From Campylobacterales bacterium (GTDB taxonomy: Bacteria > Campylobacterota > Campylobacteria > Campylobacterales > JACAEZ01): a stretch of DNA of 17,253 nt. The translations under genes and the position numbers were made by a program. Of the stretch, positions 6,996-14,826 are shown in pieces. The stretch covers positions 1-17,253 of the forward strand of contig JACAEZ010000048.1 of the NCBI GenBank assembly GCA_013388565.1, written 5' to 3'. Below the pieces are notes generated by a model that had not been told where the DNA came from, ran no database searches, and saw only the letters and a list, made by a program, of their open reading frames with translations. The first letter of the stretch is position 1, and every line of letters begins with the position of its first letter.

Positions 6996-7442
6996 ATGAG
7001 TGCTTTAAAAGAGAGATTGCAAAATGATTTAAAAGAGGCTATGAAAAATAAAGAGAATTTCAAAAGAGATGTTATAAGGCTGATGATGAGTGCTTTAAAA
7101 CAGGTTGAAGTTGATGAAAGAAGAGAGTTGAGTGATGATGATATTCAAAAAATTCTTCAAAAGGCTGTAAAACAAAGAGAGGACTCTTTTACTCAATATA
7201 AAAATGCTTCAAGAGATGATTTGGCTCAAAAAGAATCTGATGAGATGGAGATTATAAAATCATATCTTCCACAACAATTAAGTGATGATGAGTTAGAAGT
7301 TAGGGTGAAAGCTATAATTGAGAGTGTTGGTGCAACTACCATGAAAGATATTGGTAAGGTTATGGGTGTTGCTACAAAAGAGTTATCAGGAAGTGCTGAT
7401 GGAAAAAGGGTAAATGAGATGGCTAAAAAGCTACTTTCATAA
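6996..7442 (+). CDS. yqeY: GatB/YqeY domain protein
   Basis: YqeY proteins resemble the C-terminal tRNA-recognition tail of GatB, the amidotransferase subunit that makes Gln-tRNA and Asn-tRNA. The free-standing form has no proven function, though a tRNA-linked role is suspected. The 148-residue product shows the family pattern from end to end: an N-terminal helix with MKNKENFKRDVIRLMMSAL, an acidic-basic middle (QREDSFTQYKNA), the hinge EIIKSYLPQQLS, and the small C-terminal domain TMKDIGKVMGVATKEL with a closing GKRVNEMAKKLL. Length is typical. The ATG follows a strong AGGGGG site. The TAA at 7440-7442 directly abuts the ATG of the next gene, so yqeY and the next two genes very likely form one operon. 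Confidence 0.93.
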   Translation: MSALKERLQNDLKEAMKNKENFKRDVIRLMMSALKQVEVDERRELSDDDIQKILQKAVKQREDSFTQYKNASRDDLAQKESDEMEIIKSYLPQQLSDDELEVRVKAIIESVGATTMKDIGKVMGVATKELSGSADGKRVNEMAKKLLS

Positions 7443-8318
7443 ATGTTACCAAAAGAGTTTAAACAATTTTCTACTCTGTTTAAATTTGGGTCTATTGAAA
7501 AAGCGATTGAATTTTATGCTGTTTTCGGTGGCTCAAATTTAGAGCTTGATGATATTTCTATCATTGACGACACTCTTTCAAATATTCTTTCAAACATTCA
7601 TAAAATGACAATTTTTGACAATATAACTTTAACAGATGATGAGTTTAACTTTTTAATAATTTTGGCAAATCAAGATAGGAGAGAGTTTAGTGCTATTTCA
7701 AAGAGTGATTTAGGACAACTCAAAGGAAAAGAGATTGTTTCATCTTTAATAGATAAAAATGTGATTTTAAAGGAGTATTCAAGGGAGGAACCTTTAAAAA
7801 AAGATAAAAAGCATAAGTTGAAAAAAGAGGATAGAAGGTATCATATTCAACATAAACTAATATTTCAAACTCAATTTTTAAGATTTTATTTTACATTTAT
7901 TGCTCCTTTTGTAAACAATTTTGATTTAGAGATTGTGATTAATAATATTAAACTTCAGCTTTCAAAATATATAGCTAGAACTTTTGAAAATTTGTCTAAT
8001 GAGTTAATTCAAAAGATTAGTTTTGATGGTTTGAAAGTTGTTGAAAGTGGTGGCTATTGGACAAAACATGTGGAGATAGATATATTGGCAAAGTTGCAAA
8101 ATAAGAGGATTATTGTGGGTGAGTGTAAATGGAAAAATAGCAAAATTTGCAAAAATATTTTAACTGAATTAAAAAGAAAATGTGAAATTTCAAATATTGA
8201 GGCTTCATATTTTACACTTTTTTCAAAAAGTGGATTTTCAAAAGAGTTGATAAATTTAAAAGAAAAAAATCTGTTTTTATTTGATTGTGACAGTTTTAGA
8301 GGACTTATTGATGATTGA
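7443..8318 (+). CDS. DUF234 / PD-(D/E)XK nuclease-like protein without ATPase domain
   Basis: The sequence resembles the C-terminal half of the archaeal-type P-loop ATPases that carry a DUF234 domain, but there is no Walker A or B motif in its 291 residues, so the ATPase half is absent. The N-terminal part (to about 130) looks like helical and winged-helix-like sequence, with a Lys-rich linker around 115-130. YHIQHKLIFQTQFLRFYFTFI matches the region before the nuclease fold in that family. The C-terminal part keeps a full PD-(D/E)XK core: Glu211, Asp213, then Glu227-Cys-Lys229 in GECKW. An active endonuclease is therefore possible. It begins at the base after yqeY's stop and overlaps flgS by 8 bases. 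Nothing shows a role in flagellar control; the linkage is positional. The family call is fairly good, the function unknown. Confidence 0.72.
   Translation: MLPKEFKQFSTLFKFGSIEKAIEFYAVFGGSNLELDDISIIDDTLSNILSNIHKMTIFDNITLTDDEFNFLIILANQDRREFSAISKSDLGQLKGKEIVSSLIDKNVILKEYSREEPLKKDKKHKLKKEDRRYHIQHKLIFQTQFLRFYFTFIAPFVNNFDLEIVINNIKLQLSKYIARTFENLSNELIQKISFDGLKVVESGGYWTKHVEIDILAKLQNKRIIVGECKWKNSKICKNILTELKRKCEISNIEASYFTLFSKSGFSKELINLKEKNLFLFDCDSFRGLIDD
8298..8313 (+). promoter_or_regulatory. Ribosome binding site and ATG of flgS
   Basis: AGAGGA at 8298-8303 stands seven bases before ATG at 8311. This start gives an N-terminus MIDEKLLKSLNPHEKEEL, in line with FlgS proteins. A TTG at 8281 in the same frame would add ten residues and lies deeper inside the upstream gene without such a site. 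Confidence 0.75.
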
Positions 8319-9330
8319 TGAAAAGCTTTTAAAGTCTCTTAACCCTCATGAAAAAGAGGAGTTAAAAAAGAGTTTAGAAAATTTGATAGAGCAAACTTTT
8401 ATAATTGAAAAAGAGTATAAAGAGTTAAATGGTTCTTATCAGCAGTTGCAAAATCTAATATCTTCTATTATAGAGGTGTTGCCAAATGCAATTTGGGTGG
8501 TTGATGAAGTTGGTGAGATATTTTTGCAAAATTCAGAGGCAAAAAATTTAAGTCATATATTTAATTTGATAAATTTTGAACTTTTAGAAGATGAATTGGA
8601 GTATCAAAATAGGTATTTTTTGATAAAAACTTCAAAAACTGGAGATAAAAAAATTATCAGTCTTACAGATATTAGTGAACAAAAACGAAAAGAGAGACTT
8701 GTTAGCATGGGGCAAATGGCTGCACATTTAGCTCATGAAATAAGAAATCCAATAGGTTCTGTTGCACTTTTGACCTCTACACTTTTATCTAAAGCTGATA
8801 TAAAATTAAAACCTCTACTTGTTGAGATAAAAAAATCTATTTGGAGAGTTGAGAGAATTGTAAAAGCTACATTGCTTTTTTCAAAAGGGTTAAATTTAAA
8901 CAAAGAACCATTTTTTATTGACTCTATTGTTGAAGAGTTGGAGTCGGCAATAAATTACTACACATATACAAAAGAGATAGAGTTTAAGTTTAAACTTCCT
9001 CATGAAAAAATGGTAGCTGATTTTGATTTAATGGTCATGGTGTTTCAAAATTTTATATTTAATGCAATAGATGCAATAGAAGATGATGAGTTAGAAAGTG
9101 GAGTTGTGGAGATAGATTACTCTTTTGATAAAGATTGTCATATTTTTACAATTTATGACTCTGGGGTTCCTATTTTAAATAGTGAAATACTGTTTCAACC
9201 ATTCAAAACTACAAAAACAAAAGGAAATGGTTTGGGGCTTTCATTATCACTTCAAATTATATCTGCTCATGGTGGTGAAATAACATTATCAAAAGTAAAA
9301 AAAGGGTTTGAAATAAAAATACAAAAATGA
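8311..9330 (+). CDS. flgS: FlgS-type flagellar sensor histidine kinase
   Basis: FlgS is a cytoplasmic histidine kinase that, in Campylobacter and Helicobacter, senses assembly of the flagellar export apparatus and phosphorylates the NtrC-like regulator FlgR to turn on sigma-54 flagellar genes. The 339-residue product has an N-terminal helical segment with LIEQTFIIEKEYKELN, a PAS-like domain (about 47-120; IIEVLPNAIWVVDEVGEI), then the H-box with His142 (AHLAHEIRNPIGSV), N-box (QNFIFNAIDAIEDDE, about 246-260), Asp283-Ser-Gly, an F-box, and G-box GNGLGL (305-310). There are no membrane segments, as expected for FlgS. It resembles what I remember of C. jejuni FlgS along its whole length, including the start. 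flgR is not in the window. It overlaps the DUF234 gene by 8 bases. A different NtrB-like kinase is the main alternative. Confidence 0.8.
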   Translation: MIDEKLLKSLNPHEKEELKKSLENLIEQTFIIEKEYKELNGSYQQLQNLISSIIEVLPNAIWVVDEVGEIFLQNSEAKNLSHIFNLINFELLEDELEYQNRYFLIKTSKTGDKKIISLTDISEQKRKERLVSMGQMAAHLAHEIRNPIGSVALLTSTLLSKADIKLKPLLVEIKKSIWRVERIVKATLLFSKGLNLNKEPFFIDSIVEELESAINYYTYTKEIEFKFKLPHEKMVADFDLMVMVFQNFIFNAIDAIEDDELESGVVEIDYSFDKDCHIFTIYDSGVPILNSEILFQPFKTTKTKGNGLGLSLSLQIISAHGGEITLSKVKKGFEIKIQK

Positions 9331-9396
9331 CATTTGGTTTACAAAATAGTTCAATTTTCTACAATCTTGAATAGTTAAAAACCTATTTTTGGACTA

Positions 9397-9423
9397 ATAA
9401 AGCAGTATTTAAGACGGCTTTAT
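9397..9423. other. Small inverted repeat between flgS and the por operon
   Basis: ATAAAGC (9397-9403) and GCTTTAT (9417-9423) pair over seven bases around a 13-base loop. There is no T-run, so it is a poor terminator candidate. The surrounding 163-base gap must hold the por promoter, which I cannot place with confidence. Confidence 0.25.
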
Positions 9424-9493
9424 CTAAAATACATAGCTACATTAATGCAAGATTGATTAACTGAAGTTACTAAATAATTTTTTAGGAGTTGTG

Positions 9494-10051
9494 ATGTTAG
9501 AGATTAGATGGCACTCGCGAGCAGGACAGGGTGCAGTTACAGGAGCAAAAGGTTTGGCTGATGTGGTTTCAAAAACTGGCAAAGAGGTACAAGCATTTGC
9601 ATTTTATGGTTCGGCAAAAAGAGGAGCTGCAATGACAGCTTATAATAGAGTTGATGATAAACCTATTTTAAATCATGAAAAGTTCATGAGACCAGATTAT
9701 GTATTAGTAATTGACCCTGCACTTACTTTTACTGCTGATATTACAGCAAATGAAAAAGAGACTACAAAATATATTATTACTACACACTTATCAAAAGATG
9801 AGATATTACAACTTCAACCAACACTTCAAGGCAAAGAGGTTTATGTTGTTGATTGTATGCAAATTTCTCTTGATACTATAGGAAAAGCTATTCCAAATAC
9901 ACCTATGCTTGGAGCATTAATTAAAATTTCTGGTATGTTTGAGATAGAGTATTTCAAAAATGCTATGAAACATGTTCTTAAAAAACTTCCACAAAAAATA
10001 ATAGATGCTAACATGTTAGCAATTGAAAGAGCATATAACGAAGTAAAATAA
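9494..10051 (+). CDS. porC: Pyruvate:ferredoxin/flavodoxin oxidoreductase, gamma subunit
   Basis: Gamma subunit (called PorC or PorG) of the four-subunit enzyme that converts pyruvate and CoA to acetyl-CoA and CO2 and reduces ferredoxin or flavodoxin in the cytoplasm. The 185-residue protein opens with LEIRWHSRAGQGAVTGAKGLA, the glycine-rich motif of this domain. It continues with AFAFYGSAKRGAAMTAYNR and a central PDYVLVIDP, and ends with LGALIKISGMF and a helical tail; all are family hallmarks. I chose ATG 9494 because AGGAG at 9484-9488 is five bases away, whereas a GTG at 9491 would be too close. It is the first gene of the porCDAB operon, the order seen in Helicobacter pylori, and is followed 13 bases later by porD. 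Confidence 0.93.
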   Translation: MLEIRWHSRAGQGAVTGAKGLADVVSKTGKEVQAFAFYGSAKRGAAMTAYNRVDDKPILNHEKFMRPDYVLVIDPALTFTADITANEKETTKYIITTHLSKDEILQLQPTLQGKEVYVVDCMQISLDTIGKAIPNTPMLGALIKISGMFEIEYFKNAMKHVLKKLPQKIIDANMLAIERAYNEVK

Positions 10052-10064
10052 AAAGGAATATAAC

Positions 10065-10481
10065 ATGAAAAAATATTTGGGATGGGATGAACTGATACCT
10101 GGGGCACTTTTGTTCTCATTTGATGGTGAGTGCGAAAATTCTGCAAATTTAAAACAAGAGGATAGACCTTATTCTAACTTTAACTCTTATACTGCTAATG
10201 TTGGCGATTGGAGAGTTTTAAAACCAATTTTAAATAAAGAATTTTGTATAGATTGTCAATTTTGTTGGATTTATTGTCCAGATACATCAATAATCTCTAG
10301 AGATAAAAAAATGATAGGGATTGATTATAATCATTGTAAAGGTTGTGGAGTTTGTGCAGATGTTTGTCCTACAAATCCAAAGTCGTTATTGATGTTTCAA
10401 GAACAAGTTGCAGAACAAGATGCGATTGCTAGCTGGCCCGCAAAAGATGAATCTAAAGTAGAATCTAAAAAGGATGAATAA
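10065..10481 (+). CDS. porD: Pyruvate:ferredoxin/flavodoxin oxidoreductase, delta subunit (2x[4Fe-4S])
   Basis: Electron-carrying delta subunit of the pyruvate oxidoreductase. The 138-residue protein has two classical ferredoxin motifs: Cys61, 64, 67 and 71 (CIDCQFCWIYCP) and Cys91, 94, 97 and 101 (CKGCGVCADVCP), enough for two [4Fe-4S] clusters passing electrons from the catalytic site to the acceptor. The N-terminal 50 residues (GWDELIPGALLFSF and on) match the extension that delta subunits carry before the clusters. The C-terminus ends in an acidic, lysine-rich tail. The ATG has AAAAAGGAA a few bases upstream. The TAA at 10479-10481 overlaps the ATG of porA by one base (TAATG), so translation is likely coupled. 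Confidence 0.95.
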   Translation: MKKYLGWDELIPGALLFSFDGECENSANLKQEDRPYSNFNSYTANVGDWRVLKPILNKEFCIDCQFCWIYCPDTSIISRDKKMIGIDYNHCKGCGVCADVCPTNPKSLLMFQEQVAEQDAIASWPAKDESKVESKKDE

Positions 10482-11701
10482 TGGCTGAAATAATGGAATT
10501 AAACGAAGTTGAGGTTTGGGATGGTAATATGGCTGCAAGCCAAGCCATGAGACAAGCACAAATTGATGTTGTTGCGGCTTATCCTATTACACCTTCAACA
10601 CCAATAGTACAAAATTATGCACAATTTTTAGCAGATGGTTATATAGATGGTGAGTTTGTAATGGTTGAATCAGAACATGCTGCTATGAGTGGATGTGTTG
10701 GTGCATCTGCTGCTGGTGGAAGAGTTGCAACTGCTACAAGTAGTCAAGGTTTTGCTTTAATGGTAGAGGTACTTTATCAAGCGAGTGGGATGAGACTACC
10801 AATAGTTTTAAATGTTGTTAATAGAGCTTTAGCTGCTCCGTTAAATGTTAATGGCGACCACTCTGATATGTATTTAGGAAGAGATGCTGGATGGATAAAT
10901 CTTTGCACATTTAATCCACAAGAGGCTTATGATTTAAATCTTTGTGCATTCAAAATCGCTGAAGATCATGATGTTAGACTACCAGTTATGGTACATCAAG
11001 ATGGGTTTATCTCATCTCATACAGCACAAAATGTAAGACCGTTAAGTGATGAAGTTGCTTATAATTTTATAGGTGATTTTAAACCACTTAACTCTATGCT
11101 TGAGCCTAAAAAGCCTGTTACTTATGGTGTTCAAACAGAAGAGGATTGGCATTTTGAACATAAAGCAAGACAACATCATGATTTGATGGTAAATTCTGTT
11201 ACTGTAATTGAAAAAGTATTTTCAGAGTTTAAAGAGCTTACTGGAAGAGAGTATAAATTTGTAGAAACATATAACATGGAAGATGCAGAAGTAGCAATAG
11301 TAGCATTAGGTACATCTTATGAGAGTGCAAAATATACATCTGATATTATGAGAAGTGAAGGTATTAAAGCTGGTGTTGTTGCTCTAAGAGTTTTAAGACC
11401 ATATCCACATGAACAAATATTAAAAGCTTTAGAAAATGTAAAAGCTGTTGCAGTACTTGATAGAAGTTCTCCAAACGGTGCATTTGGTGCATTATATAAT
11501 GAAGTAGTAGCTTCTATGTATCAATCAAATAATAGACCTATAGTAACAAACTATATATATGGTCTTGGTGGAAGAGATTTTACACTTGAAGATATTAAAA
11601 CTATTTATTTAGAGTTAGTAGAAAATGCAAAAGCTAACAAACCGACAACACCATTACAACAATTTATCGGTCTAAGAGGACCGAAACTCTCTTTCTTTTA
11701 G
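10481..11701 (+). CDS. porA: Pyruvate:ferredoxin/flavodoxin oxidoreductase, alpha subunit
   Basis: Alpha subunit of the enzyme, forming half of the thiamine-diphosphate site together with PorB and binding substrate. The 406-residue length is normal. It shows the domain I pattern DGNMAASQAMRQAQIDVVAAYPITPST, then EFVMVESEHAAMSGCVGA (with the Glu that activates the cofactor's aminopyrimidine ring) and TATSSQGFALM. The second domain contains VAIVALGTSYESA and GVVALRVLRPYP, the transketolase C-terminal-like fold, followed by AVLDRSSPNG. The family call is secure; the pyruvate assignment over 2-oxoglutarate or other 2-oxoacids rests on the porCDAB order and close resemblance to the Helicobacter enzyme. 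A gap of only 9 bases separates it from porB. Confidence 0.95.
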   Translation: MAEIMELNEVEVWDGNMAASQAMRQAQIDVVAAYPITPSTPIVQNYAQFLADGYIDGEFVMVESEHAAMSGCVGASAAGGRVATATSSQGFALMVEVLYQASGMRLPIVLNVVNRALAAPLNVNGDHSDMYLGRDAGWINLCTFNPQEAYDLNLCAFKIAEDHDVRLPVMVHQDGFISSHTAQNVRPLSDEVAYNFIGDFKPLNSMLEPKKPVTYGVQTEEDWHFEHKARQHHDLMVNSVTVIEKVFSEFKELTGREYKFVETYNMEDAEVAIVALGTSYESAKYTSDIMRSEGIKAGVVALRVLRPYPHEQILKALENVKAVAVLDRSSPNGAFGALYNEVVASMYQSNNRPIVTNYIYGLGGRDFTLEDIKTIYLELVENAKANKPTTPLQQFIGLRGPKLSFF

Positions 11702-11710
11702 GAGTCGAAT

Positions 11711-12661
11711 ATGAGTAAAGTAATTAAAAATTTAAAAGAGTTTTCTACATCAAATGATAGATATGAGGGTGCAAACCTTATGTGTCCTGGATGTGCACAT
11801 AATATTATTGTTAGAGAGATATTAAATGCTACAAACGACCCATTAGTAATTGCTACTGCAACTGGTTGTTTAGAAGTTTGTTCAGCAGTTTATCCATATA
11901 CTTCATGGGATGCTTCATGGATACATATTGGTTTTGAAAATGCTTCAACAGCAGTAGCTGGTGCTGAAGCTATGTATAAAGCACTAAAGAGAAAAGGTAA
12001 AATTCCAGCAGACCAAAAAGAGCCGAAATTTGTGGCATTTGGTGGTGATGGTGCTACTTATGATATAGGATTTCAATGGATAAGTGGATGTTTTGAAAGA
12101 GGTCATAACATGATGTATGTTTGTTTAGACAATGAAGTTTATGCAAACACTGGAGGTCAAAGAAGTAGTTCTACACCAATAGGTGCATCTACTACTACAA
12201 GTCCTGCTGGTAGAGTTAGTTATGGCGAAAAAATGATGAAAAAAGATATAGTTGCTATTATGGCAGCTCATGGTGCTCCTTATGTTGCACAAGTTGCTCC
12301 AAACAAATGGAAAGATATGGTTAAAAAAATACAAAAAGGGTTTGATACAAATGGACCTGTATTTATAAATGCTATGAGTGCTTGTACTACTGAATGGAAA
12401 TTTCCAGCTGATAAAACTATTGAAGCAAGTGATTTAGCAGTTGATAGTCTAGTATTTCCACTTTATGAAATAGAAAATGGAACAAAATTAACTATTACAT
12501 ATAGACCAAAAAATATTATTCCTGTTAGGGATTACTTAGCTTATCAAGGTAGATTTAAACATCTATTTACAAAACAAAATGAACATGTTATTGAAGAGTG
12601 GCAAAAAAAAGTGAACGAAAGATGGGATTATCTACAAAGAAGAGAGGAAGCGGGAGTTTAA
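11711..12661 (+). CDS. porB: Pyruvate:ferredoxin/flavodoxin oxidoreductase, beta subunit
   Basis: Beta subunit, which binds thiamine diphosphate and the proximal [4Fe-4S] cluster. In the 316-residue protein the likely cluster ligands are Cys25 and Cys28 (CPGC), Cys53 (ATGCLEVC) and Cys225 (AMSACTTEW). The diphosphate-metal motif is GGDG (111-114) with Asn141 in LDNEVYANTGGQRS, followed by STPIGAST. All catalytic features look intact. The ATG follows an AGGAG site that overlaps the stop codon region of porA. The last codons overlap a transcription terminator, so porB closes the operon. Confidence 0.95.
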   Translation: MSKVIKNLKEFSTSNDRYEGANLMCPGCAHNIIVREILNATNDPLVIATATGCLEVCSAVYPYTSWDASWIHIGFENASTAVAGAEAMYKALKRKGKIPADQKEPKFVAFGGDGATYDIGFQWISGCFERGHNMMYVCLDNEVYANTGGQRSSSTPIGASTTTSPAGRVSYGEKMMKKDIVAIMAAHGAPYVAQVAPNKWKDMVKKIQKGFDTNGPVFINAMSACTTEWKFPADKTIEASDLAVDSLVFPLYEIENGTKLTITYRPKNIIPVRDYLAYQGRFKHLFTKQNEHVIEEWQKKVNERWDYLQRREEAGV

Positions 12662-12681
12662 AACTCTCCTTCTTTTTTTTT
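12652..12681 (+). terminator. Rho-independent terminator overlapping the end of porB
   Basis: GGGAG (12652-12656) pairs with CTC and CC (12664-12669, one bulged T) around a TTTAAAA loop and is followed by CT and nine T (12673-12681). The porB stop codon TAA (12659-12661) lies in the loop. It separates the por operon from the kinase operon. Confidence 0.75.
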
Positions 12682-12704
12682 AAATCTTAAAGAAGAGTAA
12701 ATAG

Positions 12705-14438
12705 TTGCAAAATATTAACAAAAAAATTAGAATTATTGTAGTTACATCTTTTTTTGTCTCTTTAATCTTTGTTTTTTCATGGCTATTATTTAATAAAGAG
12801 CTTGATAATTCAAGTATAAATTTTATAATATTCTTTCAAGCTTCTATTTTTGGACTGCTTTCATATATTCTTACTCAAAAAAATTCTGAAGATAATGATA
12901 ATATAGAAAATATTAACAAAGAGTTTAATAAAGCTAATATTGCACATGTTAGAATTGATAAAGATGGCTCTTTACTCTCTTTTAATAATTCATTTAAAAA
13001 GCTATTTGATTTAAAAGATGAAAATAATTTAAATTTAATATCTATATACACATTTTTTAAATTAGATAGTTCAAACATGTTAAAAGAGCAGGTTAAAAAT
13101 ATAAATAGCTATGAAAATGAGATACATAATAAAGAGCTATTAGCTACAAAAAATTCTAAATTTGTTTCAAATATAGCATTTTTTAATGAAAATCAAACAA
13201 TTGATATATTCTTTTTTGATAAAACTGATAATAAATTGTTAAAAGAGGAGTTACAAGATTGGAAAAAAAGGTATCAATTTGTAGCTGCAGGATTTTTAGA
13301 TGGTCTTTGGGATTGGAATATAATTACAAATGAGATTTTTTTAAGTAAAAAATGGAAAGAAACTTTAGGATTTGATAAGATAGATAAAGATGTTGATTTT
13401 TGGAATAGTTTTATTCATCCAGATGATAAAGATGGTGTTTTAGAACAGTTAAATAGTTGCTTTAGATTTAGAAGAAAAAATTTTAAGATTGAATATAGAG
13501 TAAAAAATTTTTTAGGTGATTATGTTTGGATACAAAATAGTGCTGAAATTGATTATGATGAACTTAGTAATCCTATTAGAATGATTGGATATTTTATTGA
13601 TATAAATGAAAAAAAATCTGAAGAGTTGAAAATTAAACATAAGCAAAAAGAGTTAGAAGAGTTAAATAATAATTTAAAAAATAAGATAAAAGAGGAGCTT
13701 GAAACAAATAAACAAAAAGATTATATATTAATTCAACAATCAAGACAAGCTGCAATGGGTGAAATGATAGGTAACATTGCACATCAGTGGAGACAGCCTT
13801 TAAATGCTTTAGGACTTCTTTTGTATAACCTTCAAAGTGCATATGAGTTTAATGAACTAGACCAAGATTATTTAAATAAAGTTGTATTAAAAGGTAAAAA
13901 TATTATTCAAAAAATGTCATCTACTATAGATGATTTTAGAAACTTTTTTAAACCAAATAAAGAGAAAGAGAGTTTTTTTGTAAAAGATATAATTGATGAT
14001 ACACTTATTTTAATAGAATCGAATTTTGTTAATACTCAAATAGATATAAAAATTGATGTTAAAGACAATTTTGAATTAAGTGGTTATCCAAATGAATTTT
14101 CTCAAGTGATTGCAAATATAATTTCAAATTCAAAAGATGCTATTTTAGATAAAAATATTAAAAATGGAAAAATAGAGATTATTATCTCAAATGAAGGAAG
14201 TTTTGGTTCAGTTATTATTAAAGATAATGGTGGTGGTGTATTACCTGAAAATCTTGAAAAAATTTATGACCCATATTTTACAACTAAAAAAGACTCTAAA
14301 GGTACTGGAATTGGTTTATATATGTCAAAAATGATTATTGAAGATAATATGGATGGAAAAATTAGTTCTATAAATTCTGAAAATGGATTATTGACTAAAA
14401 TATTGTTACCATTTAGGAATAATCATGACAAGGCTTGA
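12705..14438 (+). CDS. Membrane-anchored PAS-domain sensor histidine kinase
   Basis: A sensor kinase of 577 residues that probably phosphorylates the response regulator encoded just after it. Two hydrophobic membrane segments lie at about 8-27 and 38-58 with almost no periplasmic loop, so sensing is likely cytoplasmic or within the membrane. A degenerate PAS domain (about 75-180) and a second, clearer PAS_3-type domain with WDWN, FIHPDDKDGV and a closing GYFIDINEKK (about 190-300) follow, then a charged coiled coil (about 300-345). The H-box is HQWRQPLN with His360, a form common in Campylobacterota kinases. ATPase motifs are NIISNSKDAI, DNGGG and KGTGIGLYMSK. The start is TTG at 12705 after AAAGAAGAG; no ATG is available near. 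The signal sensed cannot be read. It overlaps the regulator gene by 14 bases. Confidence 0.88.
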   Translation: MQNINKKIRIIVVTSFFVSLIFVFSWLLFNKELDNSSINFIIFFQASIFGLLSYILTQKNSEDNDNIENINKEFNKANIAHVRIDKDGSLLSFNNSFKKLFDLKDENNLNLISIYTFFKLDSSNMLKEQVKNINSYENEIHNKELLATKNSKFVSNIAFFNENQTIDIFFFDKTDNKLLKEELQDWKKRYQFVAAGFLDGLWDWNIITNEIFLSKKWKETLGFDKIDKDVDFWNSFIHPDDKDGVLEQLNSCFRFRRKNFKIEYRVKNFLGDYVWIQNSAEIDYDELSNPIRMIGYFIDINEKKSEELKIKHKQKELEELNNNLKNKIKEELETNKQKDYILIQQSRQAAMGEMIGNIAHQWRQPLNALGLLLYNLQSAYEFNELDQDYLNKVVLKGKNIIQKMSSTIDDFRNFFKPNKEKESFFVKDIIDDTLILIESNFVNTQIDIKIDVKDNFELSGYPNEFSQVIANIISNSKDAILDKNIKNGKIEIIISNEGSFGSVIIKDNGGGVLPENLEKIYDPYFTTKKDSKGTGIGLYMSKMIIEDNMDGKISSINSENGLLTKILLPFRNNHDKA

Positions 14439-14826
14439 ATTAAAAAATAGATTAAATATTTATAATGTTTTATTTGTGGAAGATGATAAAGTTATTTCAG
14501 AAGAGATGGTTGAATTTTTAGGTAGATTTTTCAAAAATGTTTACTATGCAAATAATGGTGCTGATGCAATAGAACTTTTTAAGCTTCATGATATAAGATT
14601 GGTTATAACTGATATAAAAATGCCTACATTAGATGGTTTAGAAATGGCATTAGTATTGAAAGATTTAAATCCAAATATTCCTATAATAACAATTACAGCA
14701 CATAATGAGATAGATATGCTTGAAAAGATTAAAGAGTGTAAAATAGATTATTATATAGGAAAACCATTTGAACCAAATAAACTTATAGAGAAGTTTATTG
14801 AAATTGTAAATAATGACAAAATATAA
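14425..14826 (+). CDS. Single-domain response regulator
   Basis: A CheY-like receiver domain, 133 residues, with no DNA-binding or enzymatic output domain. All phosphorylation-site residues are visible: acidic Glu19, Asp20 and Asp21 (FVEDD), phospho-acceptor Asp63 (VITDIKMP), Thr91 (ITITAH) and Lys113 (IGKPF). It should be phosphorylated by the kinase encoded upstream, whose gene it overlaps by 14 bases. The effect must come through protein contacts or a phosphorelay, not direct transcription control. It overlaps the next gene by 14 bases as well. Confidence 0.9.
   Translation: MTRLELKNRLNIYNVLFVEDDKVISEEMVEFLGRFFKNVYYANNGADAIELFKLHDIRLVITDIKMPTLDGLEMALVLKDLNPNIPIITITAHNEIDMLEKIKECKIDYYIGKPFEPNKLIEKFIEIVNNDKI

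Noticed and set aside
8281..8310. Start of flgS at TTG 8281
   Set aside because: ATG 8311 has a well-spaced AGAGGA and matches the expected FlgS N-terminus.
9491..9493. GTG 9491 as the start of porC
   Set aside because: It is only two bases from AGGAG; the adjacent ATG at 9494 has proper spacing.
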